Part shown: positions 25,858-35,332 of the stretch, in pieces
Layout of the letters: each line of letters opens with the position of its first letter
Numbering within the stretch: position 1 is the stretch's first letter
Assembly (NCBI GenBank): GCA_002483445.1
Contig: DLHY01000007.1
Span: 214,173-278,172 of the forward strand
DNA from: Blastocatellia bacterium UBA7656
GTDB taxonomy: Bacteria; Acidobacteriota; Blastocatellia; UBA7656
Direction: 5' to 3'
Length of the DNA stretch: 64,000 nucleotides
The notes under the pieces: model-generated
What the model was told of the DNA's origin: nothing
Database searches by the model: none
The model's input: only the letters and a program-made list of their open reading frames with translations
Translations under genes and position numbers: made by a program

Positions 25858-27912
25858 ATGAAAACCAGAACCCTGAAGCTAAGTGCAATCGCATTTCTGA
25901 TGGCGTGCGCGCTGTGCGCTTTTTTGTTTAGCGGCGAGACGTCTTCAGATTCGAACGATCAGATGAGTACAGGCTTTGGCACTCCTGAAACTCTGGAAGC
26001 CAACTACGAAGTATGGAAAGCCCAGTATGTAAAGGATGGAGGAGACCGCAACTGGGTAATGGCCATGGGCTGGTTCAAAGGGCTATCTACTGAGCAAACC
26101 GATGCCCGTGGAACGGCCATCTTGAACCTGGTTGATGGAACGGTGTCGGTCGAAATCAACGGGCTTCCTAAAGCGGAAGGCTGGGACGTATGGCTGATTG
26201 ACAATGGCCCTGGCAGTGTGTTGCCTGAGTCGAGCGATAAGCTGTTGCGCATAGGCAGCCTCAAGCACGACAGCAAGGCGGCAAAGCTGGAGGCCAATCT
26301 GGGAAGTGATGCCTTCGCGGACTTTGAATTGGACATTATAGCCGTCACGAAGGCAGGCGCGAGCCCGATAGAGAACCGTGTCGTGGTCGGAACGACTACG
26401 CTGTTCCACCGGCTGTATCGCAGTGAGCAGCGAGGCCAGTTCGGGGTACTCAGCGATCAGGATGAGCTGGCAGCTACAGTTGCCGAGAAGCGCAGCATAT
26501 TCGAGCGGCTGATCGATCTGGTAAGCCCGACGGCTGAGGCACAGATAGGCCCGCAACAAGGTGTCAATAACCTTATCACCAGAGGAAGAAATGGATTCTT
26601 CAACGAGACATTCAACGGCAACGGGAGGACCTGCGGGACCTGCCATCGTGAGAATGAGAGCCTGACCATATCCCCTGAATTCATCTCGACTCTGCCCCAG
26701 AACGATCCGCTGTTTGTGGCCGAGACCCAGCCCGCCCTGGCAGCGAACTTCGAGAACCCGGTGTTGATGCGCAAGTTCGGGTTGATTCTGGAGAACACGG
26801 ACGGGTTCGGCGATCTGGCGAACAATTTCGTGATGCGGGGGGTTCCTCACACTCTCGCCTTGCTCCCGAACACTCTCCTGCCAGCGCTTTTGGACGGAAC
26901 GACTATTCCGCCCAATGAGAGAACGGGGTGGGGCGGCGACGGCGCTCCCGGTACTGGAACTCTCAGAGAGTTCATCATAGGAGCGATCACGCAGCACTAT
27001 CCGAGAAGCACGAATCGAGTAGTGGGCGTGGATTTCCGTTTGCCGACGGTGGCAGAACTGGATGAGTTTGAAGCTTTTCAGAAATCGACCGGACGTCAGG
27101 CGGACCTGGTTCTGAGTGGTCCAGGCGCGCTGAGCCTGAAGAGTGAAGTAGCAGCCCTGGGGCAGAGGATCTTCAACAACCCGAGCCCGGGCCTCGGCCC
27201 CCCGAACGACCCCAATATCGGGGCCGGCAATTGTTTCCTTTGCCACCTGAACGCCGGGGCGGGCGACTTTTTCGAACCCGGGCGCAATGCCAACTTCAAC
27301 ACCAATGTCGAGGGGCAGCCCGCTCAGCCCGCCGACCTGGTGGGCCAGCCTAACCCTCAGGACGGAGGCTTCGGCGGCGGCGTCTCTCCGACCGGCGGCA
27401 TCGGCAATGGTTCGTTCAACACGCCGGTTTTGGTAGAGGCAGCAGACACGGGCCCCTTCTTCCATAACAACTCGGTTGACACGATTGAAGGAGCTGTAGC
27501 CTTTTACAACAGCGACTCCTTCAACAAAGCGCCTGGGTTTGGCGGCATAATTACCGGGAACGCCGGGTTGATAAACCTTGAGGCCACCGAGGTGGTTGCA
27601 GTGGCCGCGTTCCTCAGAGTCATCAACGCACTGGAAAACATTCGATCTACCCGCGACCTTGCAGTGCGGGCTAGAAACTCAACCAACCAGGCGATAGTCA
27701 ATGAGCTGCTGAGGCTCGCAGTCGCCGAGGCAGAGGATGCCCTGAAGGTGCTCAACTGTGGGAATCTGCATTTCGTCGCTCAAGCGAGGTTGCGCGAAGC
27801 TCTGGTTGAACTCATCCTTGCACAGGTGATTTCGGACCGGGGATTAAGGAATGTGGTGATCAACAAAGCTATCGGTGATCTCGACTCTGCGAGGGGCGAT
27901 ATCCGGAATTAG
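25858..27912 (+). CDS. Exported di-haem cytochrome c (MauG/cytochrome c peroxidase-like)
   Basis: 684 aa, AAAGGAGGACAG upstream. A signal peptide (~1-24) is followed by a beta domain (~45-190, WDVWLIDNGPGSVLP), then two haem sites: CGTCH at ~259-263 and CFLCH at ~459-463. Between them lies RGVPHTLAL, and after the second site NTPVLVEAADTGPFFHNNSV, a pattern typical of the MauG/cytochrome c peroxidase-like superfamily. The C-terminal ~90 residues are helical. Likely periplasmic redox enzyme; whether it reduces peroxide or oxidises an organic substrate cannot be told. It follows the ankyrin lipoprotein on the same strand. Confidence 0.85.
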   Translation: MKTRTLKLSAIAFLMACALCAFLFSGETSSDSNDQMSTGFGTPETLEANYEVWKAQYVKDGGDRNWVMAMGWFKGLSTEQTDARGTAILNLVDGTVSVEINGLPKAEGWDVWLIDNGPGSVLPESSDKLLRIGSLKHDSKAAKLEANLGSDAFADFELDIIAVTKAGASPIENRVVVGTTTLFHRLYRSEQRGQFGVLSDQDELAATVAEKRSIFERLIDLVSPTAEAQIGPQQGVNNLITRGRNGFFNETFNGNGRTCGTCHRENESLTISPEFISTLPQNDPLFVAETQPALAANFENPVLMRKFGLILENTDGFGDLANNFVMRGVPHTLALLPNTLLPALLDGTTIPPNERTGWGGDGAPGTGTLREFIIGAITQHYPRSTNRVVGVDFRLPTVAELDEFEAFQKSTGRQADLVLSGPGALSLKSEVAALGQRIFNNPSPGLGPPNDPNIGAGNCFLCHLNAGAGDFFEPGRNANFNTNVEGQPAQPADLVGQPNPQDGGFGGGVSPTGGIGNGSFNTPVLVEAADTGPFFHNNSVDTIEGAVAFYNSDSFNKAPGFGGIITGNAGLINLEATEVVAVAAFLRVINALENIRSTRDLAVRARNSTNQAIVNELLRLAVAEAEDALKVLNCGNLHFVAQARLREALVELILAQVISDRGLRNVVINKAIGDLDSARGDIRN

Positions 27913-27977
27913 CCCAAACCTGAAGTGAAAGCCCGCGTTGCATGAGCGCAACCGGATGCTGACGACGCGGGTATATC

Positions 27978-28013
27978 GATGCGGGAGATGGAAGCGATTC
28001 CACCTCCCGCATC
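27978..28013. terminator. Hairpin between convergent genes
   Basis: A long stem (GATGCGGGAGATGGAA pairing with TTCCACCTCCCGCATC, one mismatch, GCGA loop) sits between the convergent cytochrome and subtilase genes. There is no T-run, so it may be a rho-type or double-strand stop. Confidence 0.5.
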
Positions 28014-28064
28014 TCCTTAGCGCAAGAACAGGCTCGGTAGTGTGACACTCCGACCGGCTTCGCA

Positions 28065-31000
28065 TCATTGCGCTGATGAAACCACGCACACTGGCCGCTC
28101 GCCTTCTATCATCACATCATCGATGTACCAGCCCAATCCTTTCAGGCTCGAATCCGACCCCACGCGGAATCGAATGATCACAGTCTTTCCCGCGTAACTC
28201 GACAGATCGACTACCGCTCGCTCGAACTCGCCCAATCGACCATCGACCCAGCCCGGACGATTCCCAATTGGGTTGGACGTGCCTGCTCTGATCTTGCCGT
28301 TGTAGCCGCCTTCGATGATCTTCTCCCCGATGTCTTCGAAATCGCCTCCCGCGGAAATCTCAAGCACCCCGCCGTCGAACTGCCCCGGCTCGAACGAAAA
28401 GGTGTGATAAAAAACAAGTCGCACGGTGCGCGAATTGGCAGGTATCTGAATCGGCACGGAGTCGAGATGCGCGTCAGATGTCTTCGCCAGATCGGCGCTG
28501 AACCACGCGCTCGCGCCTGAACGGAATCGGCGAGTCGAAATCTCCCAGGTATCGACGCGATTTTTCTTCTTCTTGATCCCTGAAGCGTGAGTCCACTTCG
28601 CTTCGCCCATTTCCACATCATCAGCGAACAGTCCTGTATGCTCAAGCAGGCCGACTCTCACCTTGAATGTCACTCTCGTCGCGGCGATGTCGAGCGCGAA
28701 CTCCATCTCAGTCCCGCAGGCGACGTTCGCAGCCACGCTGAAGACGAAGGGCGTGAGGCTTTCGCCTGTCGCCCCGCGCGCTATCTGCGGGAAGTCAGCC
28801 ATATCTGTCGTCACCGTCACGCCCGGAGTGATCGCCGTCAGAGAGCCGCGCCCGCTTGCAAGCGCAACCGTTGAAGCGTTGCCGAGATTGACTTTTATCG
28901 AAACCGTCTCGCCGGGATCGGGAACTCTGTTCGCCCCGCCCTCGACAGTCGCGCTGTCGAAGGTGGCAACCGCCACGTCCTTTTTCTCGCCGTTGTAGAC
29001 GACGAGCGCAAAATCCTGATCGGCAGAGATGAGATTTCCCGGCACTGCGTCTCCTGCGAGGTTGGCAAGACGCACTCGGACGAGAAAAGTCCCCCGCGTG
29101 CCTGCGGGCAGCCATACGCTTTCGACATTGTTTCTCGTATCCGGCTCGCCGCCCGTTTGAGAAACCTCTCCCTTGAAATTATTGCCGCGATAGACCTGCC
29201 CGTTGATGACGACTTCCAGATCGAGATCGTTGACCCACGAGGCGAAGGCCGAAAATCCCGGCGCATCGCTCCACGCAAGAGTCACGCGAAACGGGCGGCT
29301 CGCGTCTTTCACCTCTCCGGTAAAAACGAACTCCTGCCCGACAACCATTAAAAGCTCAGTCTGATTGACGAAGATTTTCGGCGTCTGATCGAAAGCGCGA
29401 TCCAGATTGAGCAGGCCCCAGCCCTGCACAGGATGAGGCAGATCGCCGCCCGCAAGCGCGCCATTCATGTAAGTCGTCGTAGATGTGAGCAGCGCCTTGA
29501 TCAAAGCGGCATTCGGCTCTATCGAGCGATCCAGGAAATACTGGTGGGCGAGAGCCGCCGCGCCTGCAACGATGGGAGTCGAATGACTCGTGCCTGATGA
29601 CCAGGTGTAGAGCGTCTGGCCGCTGGGGAAATAAGGCTTGTCGAAATCCTCGCCGCAAACTCCGCTGCCGTCGTAATCGGCGTGTTGAGAAGCCGCGCCT
29701 GTGATGTGCGAGCCGGGCGCGACGATGTCGGGTTTCATTCGCCCGTCGAAGAGCGGCCCGCGTGAAGAGAAAAAAGCCATGTCGAGCGCGCTGTCCGCGT
29801 CCGTGTCCTTGATGTTGCAGCCATCGGTTCCCTGCTTGCGAAAATTTTCGCTCGCGCCCACCGTGATGACGTTCTTCGCCGTTCCGGGCGATCCCATGGT
29901 TTCCGGCAGGCCGGAATTCCCTGCCGCAAAAACTATAGTCATTTCCTGATCGCCTCTTTGATTCGATGAAGCGTCGCGCACACGAGCGTCGTATTCCTGA
30001 GAGTCAAGGGTGTACTCGTTGACGGTCGCCGCCCAGCTATTCGAAGAGATGCGGGCGCCGCTGTCGTAGCCCCGGAAAATCAGATTTGAATAAGGCTCGA
30101 AGAGATCGAATCGGCCCGACGACAAAAATATTTTCGACGAAGCCAGTTGCGCAAACGGCGCTATTCCTAATCCATAACCATATCCTTCCTGATCGCGCGC
30201 CGTCTGAGCGAGGTTTGCGCCGCCTGCTATCGAAACATTTATCGTTCCATGTCCGAAAGCGTCGCCGGGGTCGCCCTCCGCAGTGAAATCGCGGGCATAA
30301 ATGACGCGGCTTCTGCCTTCAGAGTCGAGTAAATCAGGATGCAGTTTGTCTGCGGTCGTCAGTCCGCCATCAAGCCCTGAGTCGGTCACGTCGATTGCGA
30401 AGTCGAAGGGTGAATGAAACCCTCGCGCGTTGAGCCACTGCATATAGCCCGCGCCTCGCGGCTGCGTACCGTCGTCGGTGAGCGCGGCAGCCACTATCTG
30501 CCCCGCGCGCTCGTCCATCAATTCAGGCGGCGACCACCGCTCGATATTCACCACGTTTCGAAGCGCGGCCAGCGCAGTAAGTCGATCTGCACGGATGCGC
30601 ATTTTCAGATTGGTCATTCCCTGAACCTGATAAGCATCTACCAGAATGGAGTTGGCCATGCGACGCGCCGCTTCCGTATCGAGTCGAGGCTCGACGCTCC
30701 TGGCGCTTGCGGCGATTTGAACAGCGACCGTCACTTCATCACTTGATTTCTGATCGATGAGCGAAACGAGCGCGGGATGAATCTTGTAGCGATCTTCGAA
30801 CTCCCCTTCCCACTGAATGAACCCCTGGCCGCCAGCGTGACTGCGCCTTGCGGCTCGAATCAGTCTGTCGCTGGCCTGCTCCGAGCCGCGCACGAGATAG
30901 CCGTTGTTTGGAACGTAGGCGATGATTTCCATTCCGCTCGATCTCAGTTCATCCATCCATTCGCGTTTGACCGGGCCTATGAATTGAACGATGCGGAGTC

Positions 31001-31505
31001 CGCTTCTGCCTGCGCGAACTTGCTTATCGTAAAATCCCGTCGCGCGGCCAAGCCCGAAAAACGCGCCGGACGAATTTTCATCCGTCGTATCGATGACGCC
31101 CGAACGCAGAAGCAGCGCGTTGAAATCGTCGCGCACGAGCAGGCGCGAAGCATCAGGCGAAGCTGCTTTTTCGACGGCGGCAAGAGAGAGCGTGTGACGG
31201 GCATCGGCAAGCTGCGCGTGAGCGATGACGAAAAGTTTGAACGAGCCATAGTCGGCGATTTCAGTCGCGCCCGCCGCGCGAACTTGGGCAAGGCTCTCCT
31301 GATCATCCGAGTCGATTACCACTTTGCGCAGAGGGCCGGGGCTGCGATAGGACGAGACGCCTGCGGTCGAAGTTTCGCGGAAAGGCGCTGCTGACTTGTC
31401 AGGAGCGGGCGATTGATCGAACAGAGATCGAATATCGGCATCGACCGCAGAAGACGCGATCAGCGCGACGAGCGCGACGAAAAGAAAAAGCAGCCTCATC
31501 TTCAT
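28065..31505 (-). CDS. Secreted S8 (subtilisin-like) serine peptidase with C-terminal beta domains
   Basis: 1146 aa, AAGGAGATTTT before the ATG. Signal peptide ~1-24. A long propeptide-like region (~25-340) precedes the catalytic domain. The Asp (DVTDSGLDGG), His (GHGTINVSIAGG), Asn (AGNSG) and Ser (GTSHSTPIVAGAA) regions of the triad are visible; the Ser motif is GTSHSTP rather than GTSMATP. Fibronectin/Ig-like domains follow (~690-900), then a jelly-roll or MAM-like domain (~930-1135, ending WYIDDVMIEG). An extracellular protease with substrate- or surface-binding tail. A 7-bp repeat array lies just before its ribosome site. Confidence 0.92.
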   Translation of the reverse strand: MKMRLLFLFVALVALIASSAVDADIRSLFDQSPAPDKSAAPFRETSTAGVSSYRSPGPLRKVVIDSDDQESLAQVRAAGATEIADYGSFKLFVIAHAQLADARHTLSLAAVEKAASPDASRLLVRDDFNALLLRSGVIDTTDENSSGAFFGLGRATGFYDKQVRAGRSGLRIVQFIGPVKREWMDELRSSGMEIIAYVPNNGYLVRGSEQASDRLIRAARRSHAGGQGFIQWEGEFEDRYKIHPALVSLIDQKSSDEVTVAVQIAASARSVEPRLDTEAARRMANSILVDAYQVQGMTNLKMRIRADRLTALAALRNVVNIERWSPPELMDERAGQIVAAALTDDGTQPRGAGYMQWLNARGFHSPFDFAIDVTDSGLDGGLTTADKLHPDLLDSEGRSRVIYARDFTAEGDPGDAFGHGTINVSIAGGANLAQTARDQEGYGYGLGIAPFAQLASSKIFLSSGRFDLFEPYSNLIFRGYDSGARISSNSWAATVNEYTLDSQEYDARVRDASSNQRGDQEMTIVFAAGNSGLPETMGSPGTAKNVITVGASENFRKQGTDGCNIKDTDADSALDMAFFSSRGPLFDGRMKPDIVAPGSHITGAASQHADYDGSGVCGEDFDKPYFPSGQTLYTWSSGTSHSTPIVAGAAALAHQYFLDRSIEPNAALIKALLTSTTTYMNGALAGGDLPHPVQGWGLLNLDRAFDQTPKIFVNQTELLMVVGQEFVFTGEVKDASRPFRVTLAWSDAPGFSAFASWVNDLDLEVVINGQVYRGNNFKGEVSQTGGEPDTRNNVESVWLPAGTRGTFLVRVRLANLAGDAVPGNLISADQDFALVVYNGEKKDVAVATFDSATVEGGANRVPDPGETVSIKVNLGNASTVALASGRGSLTAITPGVTVTTDMADFPQIARGATGESLTPFVFSVAANVACGTEMEFALDIAATRVTFKVRVGLLEHTGLFADDVEMGEAKWTHASGIKKKKNRVDTWEISTRRFRSGASAWFSADLAKTSDAHLDSVPIQIPANSRTVRLVFYHTFSFEPGQFDGGVLEISAGGDFEDIGEKIIEGGYNGKIRAGTSNPIGNRPGWVDGRLGEFERAVVDLSSYAGKTVIIRFRVGSDSSLKGLGWYIDDVMIEGERPVCVVSSAQ

Positions 31506-31517
31506 AAAATCTCCTTA

Positions 31518-31556
31518 GAAAAGTCTGGAGTCGAGAGTCTGGAGTCTGGAGTCGAA
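31518..31556. repeat. 7-bp AGTCTGG tandem array
   Basis: Five units (AGTCTGG, AGTCGAG, AGTCTGG, AGTCTGG, AGTCGAA), starting 12 bp before the subtilase ATG. 32 bp are identical to the array before the HEAT-repeat gene at 8047-8078. Flanks also share TGCGC-CATTCT-type sequence. Confidence 0.85.
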
Positions 31557-31638
31557 AGGTAGTGCGCATTCTGAGATTACCGTCTGACTCCGAGATTGCA
31601 TTCTTTCGGGGCGTAATCGCAGATCAAGCGTGCAGCGA

Positions 31639-32040
31639 TCAGGATTGAGGGCCGCGTCGCTTGAGAGAAAAGCCCACGAGTTTCCACTCTCCGCCCTCAT
31701 CCTTGAAATTGAGCATGATCTCGGTGGCAGCCTGATCGAACAACACGCTGTAGGAGGGCGACGCGATGCGATTCCTGTCTCCTTCAAAAAACATGCTCAG
31801 TCGGCGATAGTCCTGTATCCTGCCGATGGCCGTTATCTGCTGAAGGTTGTCGAGAATTTCTCCCTTTGACTTCTGCTCCCTGAACTGGCTGGAAGCGTCC
31901 GCGTAGATCGCCTCGTACTCAGCGCCTTTGAGCCGTTCGAAGAATAGCGCGGCAGCCTTATCCACATCCGTCGGGGGAGCCTCGCGCGAGCATCCGGACA
32001 CAAAGCAGACAAACAGGACGGCAATCATTATTCGAAACAT
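31639..32040 (-). CDS. Small lipoprotein, DUF4019/NTF2-like
   Basis: 133 aa, GGAAGAGGTTCCG before the ATG. The lipobox FVSGC ends the signal peptide at Cys17. The mature part (AAALFFERLKGAEYEAIYAD, then FEGDRNRIASPSYSVLFDQA) and its alternating strand pattern (ATEIMLNFKDEGGEWKLVGF) suggest the NTF2-like/DUF4019 kind of small envelope lipoprotein. No catalytic residues can be assigned. It is followed by the subtilase promoter array and diverges from the SanA-type gene. Confidence 0.7.
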   Translation of the reverse strand: MFRIMIAVLFVCFVSGCSREAPPTDVDKAAALFFERLKGAEYEAIYADASSQFREQKSKGEILDNLQQITAIGRIQDYRRLSMFFEGDRNRIASPSYSVLFDQAATEIMLNFKDEGGEWKLVGFSLKRRGPQS

Positions 32041-32151
32041 CGGAACCTCTTCCGAGAGTATGCCTCGGCAAAATGGATCACCAACAATACCAGCAACTCT
32101 GATGCCCAGGCAACAAGATGTCTGTTGCGGCCCTCGATTCGGCAGGGGATA

Positions 32152-32919
32152 ATGAACGACATGGCGGAAGAAAGCGAAAAGACAGACAGATCGCCACAGC
32201 GATTCCTCGCGAGGCTGTTGGCAAAAATGAATGGCGTGAAGGCCACCCTCGCTCGCGTCGGTCGCGGGTTGTCAATCACACTCAAAAACCCCCGCCGCGT
32301 GATGATGGCCGCCTGCCTCGCGCTGATATTTTTCGCCTTGTTCTCGAATCTCTACATCCTCGGCAGTTCTGCTTCATTCGTTTTCCATGAATCCGCCGCG
32401 TTGCCTGAAAACTCGGTGGGACTCGTTTTAGGCACGACGCCGCGTCTTACAGGCGGAGCGGTCAATCCGCATTTCAAAAATCGTATCAACGCTGCGGCCT
32501 TTCTTTATCACGAGGGCAAAATCAAACATCTCCTTGTGAGCGGCGACAATCATCTCAGAGAGTACAATGAGCCTGTGGCCATGAAATCGGCTCTGATGGC
32601 TGAAGGCGTGCCTGAATCAGCGATGACGCTCGACTACGCGGGACTGAGAACTCTGGATTCGGTCGTTCGAGCGAGAGAGATTTTCGGGCAGAGCAAACTG
32701 ACCATCATCACCGATGAGTTTCACGCTTATCGGGCGGTCTTTCTGAGTAAGAAGCATGGCATAGATGCTGTAGCTTACTGCTCGGAGGAAATTCCTTTCG
32801 AGGTATCGGCAAGAGCGAGGATGCGCGAATACGGCGCGCGGATAAAAGCCATGCTCGACCTTTATGTTCTCGACGCGCAGCCGAAGTTCCTGGGCGAGAA
32901 GATAGAAATCAAACTCTGA
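32152..32919 (+). CDS. SanA/YdcF-type DUF218 membrane protein
   Basis: 255 aa from ATG with AGGGGATA before it; earlier and later in-frame ATGs exist (32125, 32161). An N-terminal helix at ~48-70 (MMAACLALIFFALFSNLYIL) anchors the protein. The DUF218 core follows: VGLVLGTTPRL, then FKNRINAAAFLYHEGKIKHL, VSGDN, and TLDYAGLRTLDSVVRAREIF with LTIITDEFHAYRAVF. SanA of Escherichia coli affects envelope permeability to vancomycin; the biochemical role is unsettled. A clear terminator follows, so it is monocistronic. Confidence 0.88.
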   Translation: MNDMAEESEKTDRSPQRFLARLLAKMNGVKATLARVGRGLSITLKNPRRVMMAACLALIFFALFSNLYILGSSASFVFHESAALPENSVGLVLGTTPRLTGGAVNPHFKNRINAAAFLYHEGKIKHLLVSGDNHLREYNEPVAMKSALMAEGVPESAMTLDYAGLRTLDSVVRAREIFGQSKLTIITDEFHAYRAVFLSKKHGIDAVAYCSEEIPFEVSARARMREYGARIKAMLDLYVLDAQPKFLGEKIEIKL

Positions 32920-32945
32920 TGATCGAAGGAGCGAATAAAAAAATC

Positions 32946-32974
32946 AGGCCGGTCACCCCTTGACCGGCCTTTTT
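32946..32974 (+). terminator. Intrinsic terminator after the SanA-type gene
   Basis: A perfect 10-bp stem, AGGCCGGTCA and TGACCGGCCT, with a 5-nt loop and TTTT directly after it. Confidence 0.9.
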
Positions 32975-33225
32975 CATGCGCTTGGTGCGCCAGTTATCCC
33001 CTTCCGCCTCAGGGATAAGTCAGGAGGTAGTCAACCATTTCAGTATCCAGACCTGCATCGAATCTCTACCGTCAATAGCTGAAATCAGCAGCCAGAGATG
33101 CTGACTATCTTTAATGTTTGCAAACGACTTAAACTCATATACAACAGGGAGGCGGGTGTTGCCGTTCTTTAGCCGGAAGAAAAATACAACGACTGCTGCG
33201 CCCGCACTACTCAATACTTATAGAT

Positions 33226-33362
33226 GGGGTACACCGAGATGTGGAGAGGCCGACAGGTCAGTACAGGGAGCGGTAGCAACCTTGTGTCAATCGCTCTACT
33301 CGCCCGCTACCGCAGGAGGTACTGACTCGCGCCTCCCGTCACTCCACATCCTGGTGTACCCC
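33226..33362. mobile_element. 137-bp imperfect palindromic element (MITE/REP-like)
   Basis: Four nested complementary blocks: GGGGTACACC with GGTGTACCCC at the ends, ATGTGGAG with CTCCACAT, GTCAGTAC with GTACTGAC, and GCGGTAGC with GCTACCGC at the core. It sits in the 565-bp gap (32920-33484) that otherwise has only a terminator and open frames without ribosome sites. Its shape is that of a non-autonomous palindromic element. Confidence 0.75.
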
Positions 33363-33484
33363 GCACATAGAAGACTTCACAATAAGGCAGACATACTCGC
33401 TGCCATGCTTAATTTTCGCTTATTTTTTCTTAGGAAGTATTAAGAGGGTTATGAGGCTGCGCCTTTTGCGACGCAGCCCCAAAT

Positions 33485-35263
33485 CTACCACGAATAAACC
33501 ACGCGCTCTATCATCACGTCGCCCGCGGTTTCGCGGCGGAGTCGCATCTCGCGAAAAGCTGTAGCCGCTACGAGGCTCGACAGGTTATCGCTGAAGAATC
33601 TCACAGGCGGCTCTTCTCCTTCGGCGGTGTCGACAGGCCCGTCGAGTTTTTTCATCAGCGTGTCGAATACAGGCTTTGCATCTGAAATTCGCACGAGCGC
33701 GTAAAATAGGGCAGGGCCATCGCTTCTCGATTGCGACGCCACGGACGCTGCTCGCAAAATGTCGCGGGCAAACTCGCGGCTCGAAGAAAGCACCAGGTAC
33801 TTGCCCGAAACAAAATAAGCCGCGCCCTGTTCGAGAAGCGATTGTGCCAGATATCGCACGCCCGTTTCGTCCTGCCACTCAAGTCGCGGATCGATTCCTG
33901 CGACGACGAATCGCCAGCGCATCTCGTCAGTCACGGCCCTCTCGAATACGGAGCGATCCATCACGGCGGCGTTCATCTCTATCACTATCGCGCGCTCGAA
34001 TCGCACGAACGGGCGACCGGCTTCGACGCGCGACCTCACCATTTCGCAATAACCCACAGGCGCGGCTGCCGCAAGAACAGTGTCGATTGCTTTCTCGAAT
34101 TGCGCAACGGGTTCCTGTCTGACAGTCGAGGAAGACTGTTTGCCGCCTGCGCGGGGCGCGGTTTCGTCATCGACATCCATATCGAAGCGAGTGTCCAATC
34201 GACTGTAACGCTCGGTGCGCGTCCCATCGTCCGAACTGGAATGATCCACGAACTGATTCGAGATCGAGGCTTCATCGGGCAGTTTGCCGAAAAATGTCTG
34301 CGAGATGGCCGCGTTCAACTCTTCCCTCGACGCGGAAAGCGAACGCGCCTCGACAAGCTGCGCGTCCGGGGGAGCCATTCGCATCAATGCGCTTGCCTGA
34401 TCAGCAGTGAGCATCCGTTCGCTGCTCTGGCTCTTCAACACGAACCATCTCCGCTCGCTGAGTCCCTGCGGAGTGATCCTCAAATCAATGAGTCCACTTT
34501 GAATGTTTGCCGGTGCGCTGCGGTGTATCCAGTAACTTCGAAAGTGGCGATTCTGATTTAACTTCGCCTGATCGAGCCACAGAGTCACTTCATTGGCGCT
34601 AAAACCCGTGGCGCGTTCGGCGGTAGCCATCACGTCCGCGAGTGCGGAGTCTTCGCCCGCCTGACGCGCGTTTTTAAGAGCGCGAATCATCAATCCTTCC
34701 GTTGAAGTGACGATCAATTTGCCGTCCGAGTAGGCGAAGCAGAATTGCTGATTGAGATTTCCATTGTCGGTCGTAAACTCGCGGGCATAGTAGGATGCGC
34801 CTTCTGCGCTTCGCTCCTGAAATTGCGGCAACTGTTTGAACAAGAGCGTAGCGATAGCGCGCTCGCGAGGGACTTCGGTGACAAAGACCATTTCGAGCTT
34901 GCCTATGTCGTAGATCGCGAGAGCCGACCCACCGCCTGCAAACTCTGCGAGCCGGGATTCATCGATCCCGATGCCGGTCGCTTTTTCGATGTCGGCCTTG
35001 CGATCCTGAAATTTCAGAAATACCCGTGATTGAGAGAATGCCTTGAAGCTCGGAGAGTCGTAGAACTGCGCGCGCACGGGAGAGGCGACCCATGTTTTCA
35101 TCAGCGAAGAGAGGTCGCGCGCCTGCGCGTAGACGAGCGGGCCACGGGGCATAAGGCCAGCCAGTTTGAGTTGATCGCTGACCGGGCGAGTCTGCTGTCC
35201 GTCAGACCTCTGCACTAAAGCCAGCGCCAGAACCAGAAACAGAATCCATTTGCTTTGTCTCAT
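33485..35263 (-). CDS. Secreted DUF3352-like protein
   Basis: 592 aa from MRQSKW, with GGTGGAGATCGAAAT upstream; an ORF start nine codons earlier has no such site. Signal peptide ~1-23 (SDGQQ cleavage). The body shows the repeated 'evaluate, compare, clear' style beta-alpha pattern of DUF3352 proteins (SALAIYDIGKLEMVFVTEV, GASYYAREF, FSDGKLIVTSTEGLMIRAL). Related in style to the gene at 50425, which is a membrane-anchored version. Function unknown; no active-site motif. Located between two palindromic elements. Confidence 0.65.
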   Translation of the reverse strand: MRQSKWILFLVLALALVQRSDGQQTRPVSDQLKLAGLMPRGPLVYAQARDLSSLMKTWVASPVRAQFYDSPSFKAFSQSRVFLKFQDRKADIEKATGIGIDESRLAEFAGGGSALAIYDIGKLEMVFVTEVPRERAIATLLFKQLPQFQERSAEGASYYAREFTTDNGNLNQQFCFAYSDGKLIVTSTEGLMIRALKNARQAGEDSALADVMATAERATGFSANEVTLWLDQAKLNQNRHFRSYWIHRSAPANIQSGLIDLRITPQGLSERRWFVLKSQSSERMLTADQASALMRMAPPDAQLVEARSLSASREELNAAISQTFFGKLPDEASISNQFVDHSSSDDGTRTERYSRLDTRFDMDVDDETAPRAGGKQSSSTVRQEPVAQFEKAIDTVLAAAAPVGYCEMVRSRVEAGRPFVRFERAIVIEMNAAVMDRSVFERAVTDEMRWRFVVAGIDPRLEWQDETGVRYLAQSLLEQGAAYFVSGKYLVLSSSREFARDILRAASVASQSRSDGPALFYALVRISDAKPVFDTLMKKLDGPVDTAEGEEPPVRFFSDNLSSLVAATAFREMRLRRETAGDVMIERVVYSW

Positions 35264-35332
35264 ATTTCGATCTCCACCAGGCTCGAACAATCATGCTTAC
35301 AATGGCCTTCAGTTGGGTGAACGCGTTGCCCT

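Noticed and set aside
33114..33443. Plus-strand open frame of 109 codons
   Set aside because: It runs through the 137-bp palindromic element and lacks a start context.
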